Assembly: GCF_028554725.1 (NCBI RefSeq)
Contig: NC_071669.1
Coordinates: forward strand, 46,088,501-46,152,500
DNA: 64,000 nucleotides
Direction of reading: 5' to 3'
Source: Zeugodacus cucurbitae
Lineage: Eukaryota; Arthropoda; Insecta; Diptera; Tephritidae
Program-made: the position numbers and the translations under genes
Shown here: positions 24,831-34,400 of the stretch, piece by piece
How the letters are laid out: every line of letters begins with the position of its first letter
Numbering within the stretch: position 1 is the first letter of the stretch
Notes under the pieces: generated by a model
What the model saw: the letters and a program-made list of their open reading frames with translations, nothing else
Told to the model about the DNA's origin: nothing
Databases searched by the model: none

Positions 24831-27187
24831 TATATATTGGACAAGCAGACCGCTGCGGCTTCCCACGGGATTGCGATGCGAAAAACAAGACTTGCAAGCG
24901 ATTATCAGTTTCAGATTAAGATTCTTCATCACGGAGTCTTTTTGATACCCTCACTTGGGAACTATTTCCAAAAAGTTAAGATTCTAGCAATAAATATAGC
25001 CTATGTTACTCAGGGTGATTGTAGCTTTCCAATGGTGATTTATGAAATCGGCACAGTAGATTTTGAGTTTATTCATTACAAACATAGATACAAATCTTTC
25101 CTCTTTATAATAGTAGTATAGATTATTATAATTGGACTCTATGCCTAATATATTCAGATGTGATCGTTGAGACACAGATTCCTCTTGTTGCACTTATAGT
25201 AAAATACAATACAAGAAACCTCAGATGAGTATATTTACTAGCGAAGCTGACTTAAAAAAAACTGTTCTGTTTCTACTCATTGCAACTCATTTCGGTATAT
25301 TATCATTATTACTAAATATGTAAGTACTTAATAAATGTACATACATAATGACAAAATATTATTTATTCTGATATAGGCAGTTATTTGATTTACTAGAAAA
25401 TAGTCACGTTGAGATGCTAAACAACAAGTGACAAGTGATTGCAAAGCTTGGAGTTAAAATTAACCAAACGTGACTATCAACTTGTAGGTGGTCAATTTAT
25501 AAATAATTAACTGCATGCTTACATTTGTATTAAACATAGTTATCACTTAAAGTTATCAGATTGTTGAACACGTATGATGAATCAAATGAATTTCAATAAA
25601 CACCCTTGAGCTATTTTGTTTAAGAGTTACAAGTGCACAGAAACTGATTGGTGTATGGTGGCAATAATAACGCTGTCATAACTATTTATAAATAAGTACA
25701 TATATATAAATACTTAAATAACAACGCATTAAATTAAGTGGAATACCATAACATTGTATAATTATGGTAAATACTTAGTTTTAGTTGTTTAAGTGTGAGA
25801 TGGTGACGAATGAGTATTATTAGTACGAAATGTGAATCTTGTATTTGCTTTAAATTATATTATTGAACCCGATCTATAGTTCTATTAGTCTTTCGATCAA
25901 GGCTTAAGAGCGATATTTGAATAAGAACTGTTAATTTAGAGAGATACTCTTTGTGTGGGAACAGTTGGTCTTAACTCGCCTATAATGCGTAAATTGTTGT
26001 TATTTGGTCAGTCACAAATGATTGGGTTGCTTCAATGATCTATTGGAAAAGGTATATGTTCTAAAAAATTCCATACTGCTAAAGCCACCCTATACTTAAG
26101 TTACTAAAAAGTTACATAGAACAGCAAGATATTCTCCGATTGATTCAAAATATATTTCTAACGTTTTTCTACTAAACTGCTCTTCCATTGACACAGTACA
26201 AAAATACCGAAAATTTAAACATCAATTTGAATATTTGGCGGCATTCGCTCATTTCGTAAGCAATACACTGTGGAAAAATCATAAATTACAGTAGAAATAT
26301 GTTCATGTTCTCATTAAAAGAATAAACAACCAAATGCATAAATAAATAGATACAACAAGCTCAATAACAATGTATACCAAAAGCATTTAACACGTCTTGA
26401 AACAAAAGACTAATTTAAAGAAAAAAGTCAAAGCCGAAGAATGAGCTCAACACGCCGCTTTACTTTTACATTACAATAACTTTAGCTTCCATATGCAATA
26501 CATTTTATACATATCTACTTGTATTATTCGTTTGAATATATTTTTATTGTGATCGAAAGTTCTCCACAGATATTATGTCTTGCCTACGACACATGTACTT
26601 CGCTATTCCCGTTGCTACTGTTGCCTACAAAATATGTCAATACAACTTCTTATTACATCCATACAAACACTGGTATGTATTTATGTATGTATGTATGCAC
26701 GTTTTTCTGTCACTTTACTTGTTTCGGGGGCAGCCGTGTGAGTACATTTCGGTCGGTCGAACTTTGTGTGGGGCCACATGTCCAAAGTGTAGAACGTTGG
26801 TAATTAATTTAAAATTCCCAACAACACCCAGCATAATTACATAATAAAGGGTCTAAAGACCTATCAGTTCTACACGGTATTGTTATGCGTTGACAACAAT
26901 AAAAACGGCAATCACAACATATATTGTATTAAATTTACTTTTATTTGAAAGGTGATTGCGATATAATAGAGGCAGTGTTGCCGTTTCTATTCAAATGGAA
27001 ATGATTTCGTAGTTTTATTTCCGAAAATAGTTTTATTCGATTTGTTGGCCTAGAAGAATAAATAGGGTGGTCCAAAGTCCTTTAATTAATTAGGAAATCC
27101 GAGAAATAGACTATTGATTTTTGATTTTGACACTACTGAAGATTGAAGCAGAACTTTTTATTGATGGTTCTATTTCCTTGCTATATG
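24831..27187. other. AT-rich spacer
   Basis: No gene recognised. Frames at 24816 (101 codons, overlapping the MITE end) and 26519-26844 (about 90 codons, two overlapping frames) show no motif. A GTAT run lies at about 26682-26697. Confidence 0.35.
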
Positions 27188-27189
27188 TA

Positions 27190-27700
27190 CGAGGGCTGCT
27201 ATATATATTGCTATTATAACTCGTGAACATTTTCGTGCGATCATTTTTCACAACTTTCGACGTGGATTATCGCGACAAGAGTGCATCGATGAACTAAAAT
27301 CTTTGTATGGCTATGAAGCACCATCCTATAGCACTGTGAAAAACTTGTACAACGAATTCAATCGTGGCCGACGCTCGCTCAAAGACGAATTCCGTGAAGG
27401 TCGTCCAAAAACAGCCGTTGTGCCAGAAAACATCGATGTCTTACGTGAACTGATAATGCAAGACCGTCATGTAACATACCTTCAGATAGAGGCATGCCTA
27501 TGCATTTCTCCCACCAGCATACATTCGATATTGCATGAACACCTGGCCGTAAAAAAGGTTTGTTCTCGTTGGATCCTGCACAATTTGACAAAAGTGTATA
27601 AATCTTGATGGAGAATATTTTGAAAAAACAATAAAACCATTTTCTTTGATAAATATTCCTATTTTCATTATTAGGCCAGAAATATATATAGCAGCCCTCG
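27190..27700 (+). mobile_element. 511-bp internally deleted mariner (DD34D-type) with perfect 20-bp TIRs
   Basis: The ends are exact inverted repeats of 20 bases beginning CGAGGGCTGCTATATAT (27190-27209 and 27681-27700), flanked by TA at 27188-27189 and 27701-27702. Inside is the 5' part of a mariner transposase gene joined to its 3' end, with the whole catalytic core removed. Size, TIRs and TA duplication define a non-autonomous derivative. It could in principle be mobilised by a matching full-length transposase, none of which is in this window; the DD41D element at 30 kb has unrelated ends. Matching TIRs suggest a fairly recent insertion. Confidence 0.88.
27216..27636 (+). pseudogene. Mariner transposase remnant: DNA-binding region fused to last residues
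   Basis: The frame reads TREHFRAIIFHNFRRGLSRQ, LYGYEAPSYSTVKNLYNEFN, REGRPKTAVVPENIDVLREL, YLQIEACLCISPTSIHSILH and EHLAVKKVCSRW. These are the two helix-turn-helix segments of the N-terminal paired-like DNA-binding region. The expected start codon is ATA (27216-27218) instead of ATG. After HNLTK the sequence jumps to LDGEYFEK in another frame, the extreme C-terminus of such transposases. All three catalytic aspartates are therefore absent. The DNA-binding half remains open for over 100 codons, but with no start codon it is probably not translated. Confidence 0.85.
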
Positions 27701-27702
27701 TA

Positions 27703-28039
27703 TGTATGTATTGGTTAATTCTCTAATAGATACTTCATCCTGTTGAAACTATATACAAGAAACTAAAAATCGATTTATGAGTTTAATATACATAGGGTAC
27801 TTCACCATTTTCTGATATAAATCGTATACTTCTGATGAAAGACTTCAAAACGTAAAATACTATATTTTCCTTAAATGGAATCAACTTTCAAATTTGATTT
27901 TACATAAAACATTCAATTTATCTTTCAGCTATTATTCATGGAAAACAAGACAAAGTTTGTCCACAAAGATGTTCTAATAGGTCAATGATATCCTCGAGGA
28001 AACCGCAACCGATAGTTGCGTTTCTTTTCCTATATTATA
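27703..28039. other. AT-rich spacer
   Basis: No gene, repeat end or motif is recognised between the mini-mariner and the LINE fragment that follows. Confidence 0.4.
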
Positions 28040-28520
28040 CAAAAGCCTTGCATTCCCAGCAATCTACAATACAATTCTACAATAATCATTATATGGTATC
28101 CCCGGTCGGCTAGCGTATCTTCTAATTAGACTGTGGCCAGTTAACACCCTTTGTAGTGTTATTATGCCTTTGCATTTAAACTTCAATAATCGATATGTGC
28201 GGCTCTTAGTTAAGCACTGAGTTGTTTCCACCTAGCCTCACTTTATCTATACATATTTATCGATTCAATATCTGCACGTAGCCATATACATATATTCCCT
28301 CCTTCTCTGAATATAATTGTAAGGTGGTGCTCAGTCTGGCTAGTTCAATTGCTTCACAGTTTCTAGGAATATCACGGTGTCATGGAACCCATTGCAGGTT
28401 TATAATAAATTATGATGTCAGTGCACCAATAGACCTCAGTGAGACCTTAGTGACTTTAAAGCAGATTGGCTATCTGTGAATATCAATATTTTTCTTGGCG
28501 TAACTTTGACAGGATAAAGA
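28040..28520 (-). mobile_element. LINE family L2 (RNase H type) 3' fragment, copy 2
   Basis: Same orientation and same region as the copy at 17.5 kb. The minus-strand reading gives KSRTYRLLKFKCKGIITLQR then VLTGHSLIRRYASRPGIPYN with DYCR, the Jockey/I-like ORF2 terminus. The shared segment continues upstream through the CATGGAACCCATTGCAGG block (damaged RNase H, GHRDIP region). Compared with copy 1 it has several small deletions and loses the second cysteine of the CRSC motif. Stops and shifts throughout; no RT domain. Confidence 0.68.
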
Positions 28521-28673
28521 TTCCAAAGATACTTTTTTCTTAACTGTATCTTAACAGATAAAACTCTTTCGTTTCTTCCATATAAGATCTGAAAGCTATT
28601 AAAACATTACTTGTTAAATTGAAGTTGAATTTCTTGTCCGAATAAAATTTTTTAGGAACACATTTTAAGTGAA

Positions 28674-30116
28674 AACAAGTAAGGAAGGGCTAAGTTCGGG
28701 TGTAACCGAACATTTTATACTCTCGCAATTTATTGATGTAATTTTATAAAGACAACACAATTCGACCCATATATTCGGCATAAAGTTCAATAGAATAACG
28801 AAAATCATCATAAATAGTATATGGGGACTGAGGTAATTCCTAAACCGATTTCACTCGTTTTCACCACCAAGATACAACGTATCGAAGACTATACGCTCAC
28901 TTAATTTAATATTACTTATAATTAGGTATATGGGATCTGGGGGAAGTTATGACCCAATTTTTACCATTTCAGGTACAGAGAGAAACTGTTATAAGAAAAA
29001 AATTCAGAGGGAATGAATTACATTAAAATATCGGAGGGATTTACCTATATTTTCGGTGAAAAATTAACCTTAGGCACTGAGTTCTTCATGTTTGATATCA
29101 GGGGCCTTGAAAAGTCATGGTTCCATTTTGACAATTTTTCCACAAGTGATGTCACAGCTCAAATACAGTATTTGTGTAAAGTTTTATTCCGCTAGCTTCA
29201 TTGGTTCCTTATGAATACATTATAAAGTGAACGAATCAGATGGAATTCAAAATTGGGTTATATGGGAAGTAGACGTAGTTGTGAACCGATTTCGCCCATA
29301 TTCCACCCGTGTCATCAGGGTGTCAAGAAAGTGTTATGTACCGAATTTCATTGAAATCGGTCGAATAGTTCTTGAGATATGGTTTTTGACCCATAAGTGG
29401 GCGACGCCACGCCCATTTTCCATTTTGTAAAAAAATCTCAGTGCAGCTTTCTTCTGCCTTTTCTTATGTAAAATTTGGTGTTTCTGACGTTTTTCGTTAG
29501 GGAGTTAACCCACTTTTAGTAATTTTCAACCTAACCTTTGTATGGGAGGTGGGCGTGGTTATTATCCGATTTCTTTCATTTTTGAACTGTATAAGGAAAT
29601 GGCTAAACGAAACGACTGCAGAAAGTTTGGCTTATATAGCTTTATTGGTTTGCGAGTTATATACAAAAAACTTATTTGGGGGCGGGGTCACGCCCACTTT
29701 TCCAAAAAAAATTACATCCAAATGTGCCCCTCCCTAATGGGATCCTATGTTCCAAATTTCATTTTCATAACTTTATTTATGGCTTAGTTATGACACTGTA
29801 TAGGTTTTCGGTTTCCTCCATTTTGTGGGCGTGGCAGTGGACCGATTTTGCCCATTTTCGAAAGCAACCTCCTCAGGGTGCCAAGGAACATGTGTTCCAA
29901 GTTTCATTAAGATATCTTAATTTTTACTCAAGTTATCGCTTGCACGGACAGACGGACAGACGGACGGACAGACATCCGGATTTCAAATCTACTCGTCATC
30001 CTGATCATTTATGTATATATAACCCATATCTAACTCTTATATTTCTTGGTGACACAAACAACCGTTATGTGAACAAAACTATGATACTCTGTGCAACAGG
30101 TTGCGAGAGTATAAAA
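28674..30116 (+). repeat. R1 repeat, long copy 1 (about 1.44 kb) with TATACTCTCGCAA-type ends
   Basis: Conserved sequence starts at AACAAGTAAGGAAGGGCTAA. It passes a hairpin (GTTCGGGTGTAACCGAAC, 28694-28711) and reaches the inner terminus TTTTATACTCTCGCAA (28713-28728). Its exact inverted copy TTGCGAGAGTATAAAA is at 30101-30116. The interior shares GTGGGCGTGGC blocks, CCCATTTTCCATTTTGTAAA and a GGACAGACGGACAGACGG run with the copy at 43.5 kb. The 16-base inverted ends suggest a non-autonomous DNA element, although no target duplication could be assigned outside AACAAGT. Frames of 60-147 codons inside (for example 29676-30119) are read-through of the repeat and are not genes. Confidence 0.8.
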
Positions 30117-30155
30117 TAAGTAAAAATGAGAATTTTCAATTTTTTTTTGTTGCTA

Positions 30156-31457
30156 AAGGGTGATATTTTAAGAGCTTGATAACTTTTTTTAAAAAACGCA
30201 TAAAATTTGCAAAATCTCATCGGTTCTTTATTTGAAACGTTAGATTGGTTCATGACATTTACTTTTTGAAGATAATTTCATTTAAATGTTGACCGCGGCT
30301 GCGTCTTAGGTGGTCCATTCGGAAAGTCCAATTTTGGGCAACTTTTTCGAGCATTTCGGCCGGAATAGCCCGAATTTCTTCGGAAATGTTGTCTTCCAAA
30401 GCTGGAATAGTTGCTGGCTTATTTCTGTAGACTTTAGACTTGACGTAGCCCCACAAAAAATAGTCTAAAGGCGTTAAATCGCATGATCTTGGTGGCCAAC
30501 TTACGGGTCCATTTCTTGAGATGAATTGTTCTCCGAAGTTTTCCCTCAAAATGGCCATAGAATCGCGAGCTGTGTGGCATGTAGCGCCATCTTGTTGAAA
30601 CCACATGTCAACCAAGTTCAGTTCTTCCATTTTTGGCAACAAAAAGTTTGTTAGCATCGAACGATAGCGATCGCCATTCACCGTAACGTTGCGTCCAACA
30701 GCATCTTTGAAAAAATACGGTCCAATGATTCCACCAGCGTACAAACCACACCAAACAGTGCATTTTTCGGGATGCATGGGCAGTTCTTGAACGGCTTCTG
30801 GTTGCTCTTCACCCCAAATGCGGCAATTTTGCTTATTTACGTAGCCATTCAACCAGAAATGAGCCTCATCGCTGAACAAAATTTGTCGATAAAAAAGCGG
30901 ATTTTCTGCCAACTTTTCTAGGGCCCATTCACTGAAAATTCGACGTTGTGGCAGATCGTTCGGCTTCAGTTCTTGCACGAGCTGTATTTTATACGGTTTT
31001 ACACCAAGATCTTTGCGTAAAATCTTCCATGTGGTCGAATAACACAAACCCAATTGCTGCGAACGGCGACGAATCGACATTTCACGGTCTTCAGCCACAC
31101 TCTCAGAAACAGACGCAATATTCTCTTCTGTACGCACTGTACGCATTCGTGTGGTTGGTTTAATGTCCAATAAAGTAAACTGAGTGCGAAACTTGGTCAC
31201 AATCGCATTAATTGTTTGCTCACTTGGTCGATTATGTAGACCATAAATCGGACGTAAAGCGCGAAACACATTTCGAACCGAACACTGATTTTGGTAATAA
31301 AATTCAATGATTTGCAAGCGTTGCTCGTTAGTAAGTCTATTCATGATGAAATGTCAAAGCATACTGAGCATCTTTCTCTTTGACACCATGTCTGAAATCC
31401 CACGTGATCTGTCAAATACTAATGCATGAAAATCCTAACCTCAAAAAAATCACCCGT
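30156..31457 (-). mobile_element. Complete DD41D (rosa-like) mariner transposon, 1302 bp
   Basis: Both ends lie next to a TA (30154-30155 and 31458-31459). The left end reads AAGGGTGATATTTTAAGAGC and the right end, reverse-complemented, ACGGGTGATTTTTTTGAGGT, so the TIRs are imperfect, with GGGTGAT as the shared core. One uninterrupted transposase gene fills most of the interior on the minus strand. The 1.3-kb size, TA target and single gene are the standard Tc1/mariner architecture. It sits 40 bases outside the right end of an R1 repeat. The TIRs are clearly shorter and less matched than those of the mini-mariner at 27 kb, which may limit activity or may be normal for this subfamily. Confidence 0.9.
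30259..31344 (-). CDS. DD41D mariner transposase (361 aa, apparently intact)
   Basis: Cut-and-paste transposase of the IS630-Tc1-mariner superfamily; it would bind the element's TIRs, excise it and insert at TA. The start ATG is the only one in frame after the upstream end (MNRLTNEQRLQIIEFYYQNQ). Residues 1-60 and about 85-115 look like two helix-turn-helix segments (SIRRRSQQLGLCYSTTWKIL), with a short basic stretch after them. Catalytic blocks are FSDEAHFWLNG (Asp159), WFQQDGATCHTA (Asp252) and CDLTPLDYFLWGYVKSKVY (Asp294). There are 41 residues between the second and third aspartates, which defines DD41D; Asp289 of CDL is the non-catalytic partner, as in mariner SPDLAPSDY. No stop or frameshift is present, and length is normal for the group. 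Expression and activity cannot be judged from sequence. Confidence 0.92.
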   Translation of the reverse strand: MNRLTNEQRLQIIEFYYQNQCSVRNVFRALRPIYGLHNRPSEQTINAIVTKFRTQFTLLDIKPTTRMRTVRTEENIASVSESVAEDREMSIRRRSQQLGLCYSTTWKILRKDLGVKPYKIQLVQELKPNDLPQRRIFSEWALEKLAENPLFYRQILFSDEAHFWLNGYVNKQNCRIWGEEQPEAVQELPMHPEKCTVWCGLYAGGIIGPYFFKDAVGRNVTVNGDRYRSMLTNFLLPKMEELNLVDMWFQQDGATCHTARDSMAILRENFGEQFISRNGPVSWPPRSCDLTPLDYFLWGYVKSKVYRNKPATIPALEDNISEEIRAIPAEMLEKVAQNWTFRMDHLRRSRGQHLNEIIFKK

Positions 31458-34400
31458 TATTAAATCATATTATTTTATAAAAGAAATAATATGGCATTAA
31501 TTCACAATGTTTTGAATTAAAATTACGAAAATGTAAAAAAAAATTATATTTTCAAAGTTTTGTTGACCCAGTTCCAAAAAAATAGGCCTTGCGGTGACAA
31601 TCATAAGTCATTGGAGATTCATCTAAAATCGATCGGATAAGAAAAATTAGTTTTGTGAATAGATGATCCTGGACTTGATCGGAGCTTTTTTTTTCAAAAA
31701 TTAACAAAATGGCGTCCTAAGGAAATTTTTTGGAAATTGGTCTAATAAATCGATATTTAGCTTCGATCAGGACAAAGATTATTATGTATTCTAAAAGCTG
31801 TATAAAGTTCATGAAATTATTTTCGAGTTACAGTTGTCACCAGTTCAAAAAACATGGTTTTGAGAAAAACGCATTTAAAGTTTCACACTAGCATTTTGGA
31901 GTGCCCGAGCGCTCTTTGTTATTTGTCGAATAACTCGAAAAGTAATTATTGGATCAATTTCATATTTTCAGAGATTATTTTTAAGATATTAACGAAAATG
32001 CAAAAAATAATTTATTTTTTGAAAATCCTGACTACCCTTAACCACTTAACTAAAATTCTTTTATTTGTAGTATAGACACAGTATTTAATCAAAAACTTAA
32101 GGGTCATGGCAATATTAAACGTATACAATACACCTACATATATATACCTTACGGAAATTCTACTTCGTCGCAATTTATGCCCACGCCCATCGAGTGAATC
32201 ATACAATGATTAAACGATTAAAGGCTTGCATAAAGCGACTTCTAATACAATATTAGCATAAATCGCCATGTATATTTTGCTTACATACATACGTTGTATG
32301 CATATTCATATATGAAATCGAGTGACCTATAAAATGTGAGTTATTTATTTGTCGGCAAATTTATTTTTGATGTTGGTGATTGATTTGCGTAAGTACATGC
32401 CTACATTCCCATATATGTACATATGAATATGCATTTGAATAAGTATGAGTGTGTCTAGACAATCATTAGCGGGCACAAACATATTTCATATTTACGATTA
32501 ATTCCAGGTAATTTAAATTTTAAATAACTACTTCTCACCAAAATGGTGTGAACAAGGCGGCGACAACATATGTCGTGGCTATGATTTAACAAACTACATT
32601 TATTTGTTGTACCAAATATAACTAAATACGTATTTACATGTACTGTATGAACATTTACATATATATATTATGTCACGTAAGCACTGACGTTGTTGTTGTA
32701 AGCGTACTGCGCTCAGCGCAGTGCCACCGCACAGACTTCCTGTCTGCCCGTGAACACGTCGGCACGTCGCATTTTTGGATAACTCACCAAAAAATTGAAT
32801 AAGTCCAAAAAAAGAACAACAACAAAACCAACTACTAACGAAAACTTATTGTTAAATGCATATTTAAGTCGTTCAAATGGAAAACAAATGTGCCAAACCA
32901 TGTATAAAGAAATAATAATACGAAGAAAACATGTACATTGTCAATAGAAATAGAAATGCGTATGAGCAAGCGGGTGTAAGCAGTGAGATTTAGTGGTCGA
33001 AAAAAATTAATTAAACATTTTTTTGTATGCACAACGTGAACTCACGAAAAATGTGGCAAAAGACGGCGGTACCATAATTGGAAATTGTATATCACCTCAG
33101 AGCGTACGCTTGCCGTGCAAGAAGGCTTCAACTGCAGGGGGGGGAGGGGGTAAAGAAGGTTGGTGGGGCATGGGCCGAGACGACTTTGTTTGTAATTTCT
33201 ACTCGCAGCCGATCTAACAATACACATTTCCTCACTTAATTTTCGATTTCGGTATATTTCTTTGCTCGTTAATTTTCATGGCTTGGCCGGTCGGTTAGCC
33301 AGCAAACCCCTTTAATGCCATGAGTGATATTAATCTTGAAATTTCAAATAAATATGAGTACCTATAAATAAATTTCCAAATTGTTGCTTGCACACCCATT
33401 AAATGCACACAAACATGCATAACAGCTGGCAACGCCGCACACATACGAGCTGGCTGAGCGTAGGTCCCTAAGTTAGCACATGTAACTGTCTATGCTCAGT
33501 TAGATACAACAAGTGCGTAAGCAGCGGCCCTTTTTGGCAGCGGTAGCGCGACCTTTCATCAAACGCTTGGACCTCCAACGGCGTGGGCGTCCCATGAGTG
33601 TGCGCATGCGCAAGGCGTACATACGCATATGCAAGCCACTGGATGACGAATGACGCGCGTTGAGTATTGTTTTGTGCGGTAGTTGTGTTCCGACTGCTAA
33701 ATACTTGTCGCGGTGCGGCAATTCCGTTTGATCGCCGTATCATAGCTAAAAGATAAGCCAACTTGGGGATTTGGCGGTGCCGTCTGTTTGGGCGGGCCCT
33801 TTTTTGGGGGAAAGCTGCTGACATGCGCGTGTGCGCGTACATTCTCCGCTGTTGCTGTTGTTGATGATGTGACTGACATTAAAACATAATTAATAAATGT
33901 TTTGCACTGCATATTGATCGGTTTTATGACCACTGTGTGGGAGCTACTTACTGGGACATGGCTCGTAAAAGGGTTAGGTATGCTCATGCGTATGTGAACC
34001 CATTACAAATAGAACTACAATTACCTCACACAGTGCTAGATTAATTTGGTTGATCGTGAAAGTATCTTGATCGTTTTTCTGTTTGAAATTCTATAGACTT
34101 TTTATGTTTGATACGGTTGTGATTTATGTGTATTTCCTAAGTAGATTATGCACGAACTTTCTCCATTATATATGTACAGATGTCATTCATGTTCCTATTT
34201 AGTATCCATTTCAATAGAATTTGATGAACATTTGTAAACAGTTGGCAACTCTTTCAAAATATTATGAACTGGAATCGGTGATGAGATACTCGTATTGTTT
34301 TAATACTTTTAATTTATTAAAAAAAATTTAAAAAAAGCTGCCAACTCTTTAAAATATTTTTAACTAAAAATTGTCTTCATGATTTTTATGCATTAAAAAG

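Noticed and set aside
29676..30119. 147-codon frame ending at the R1 right terminus
   Set aside because: It lies within the R1 repeat and includes the GGACAGACGG simple run; the frame is broken in the other copies.
30948..31163. Plus-strand 71-codon frame
   Set aside because: Antisense shadow of the DD41D transposase gene.
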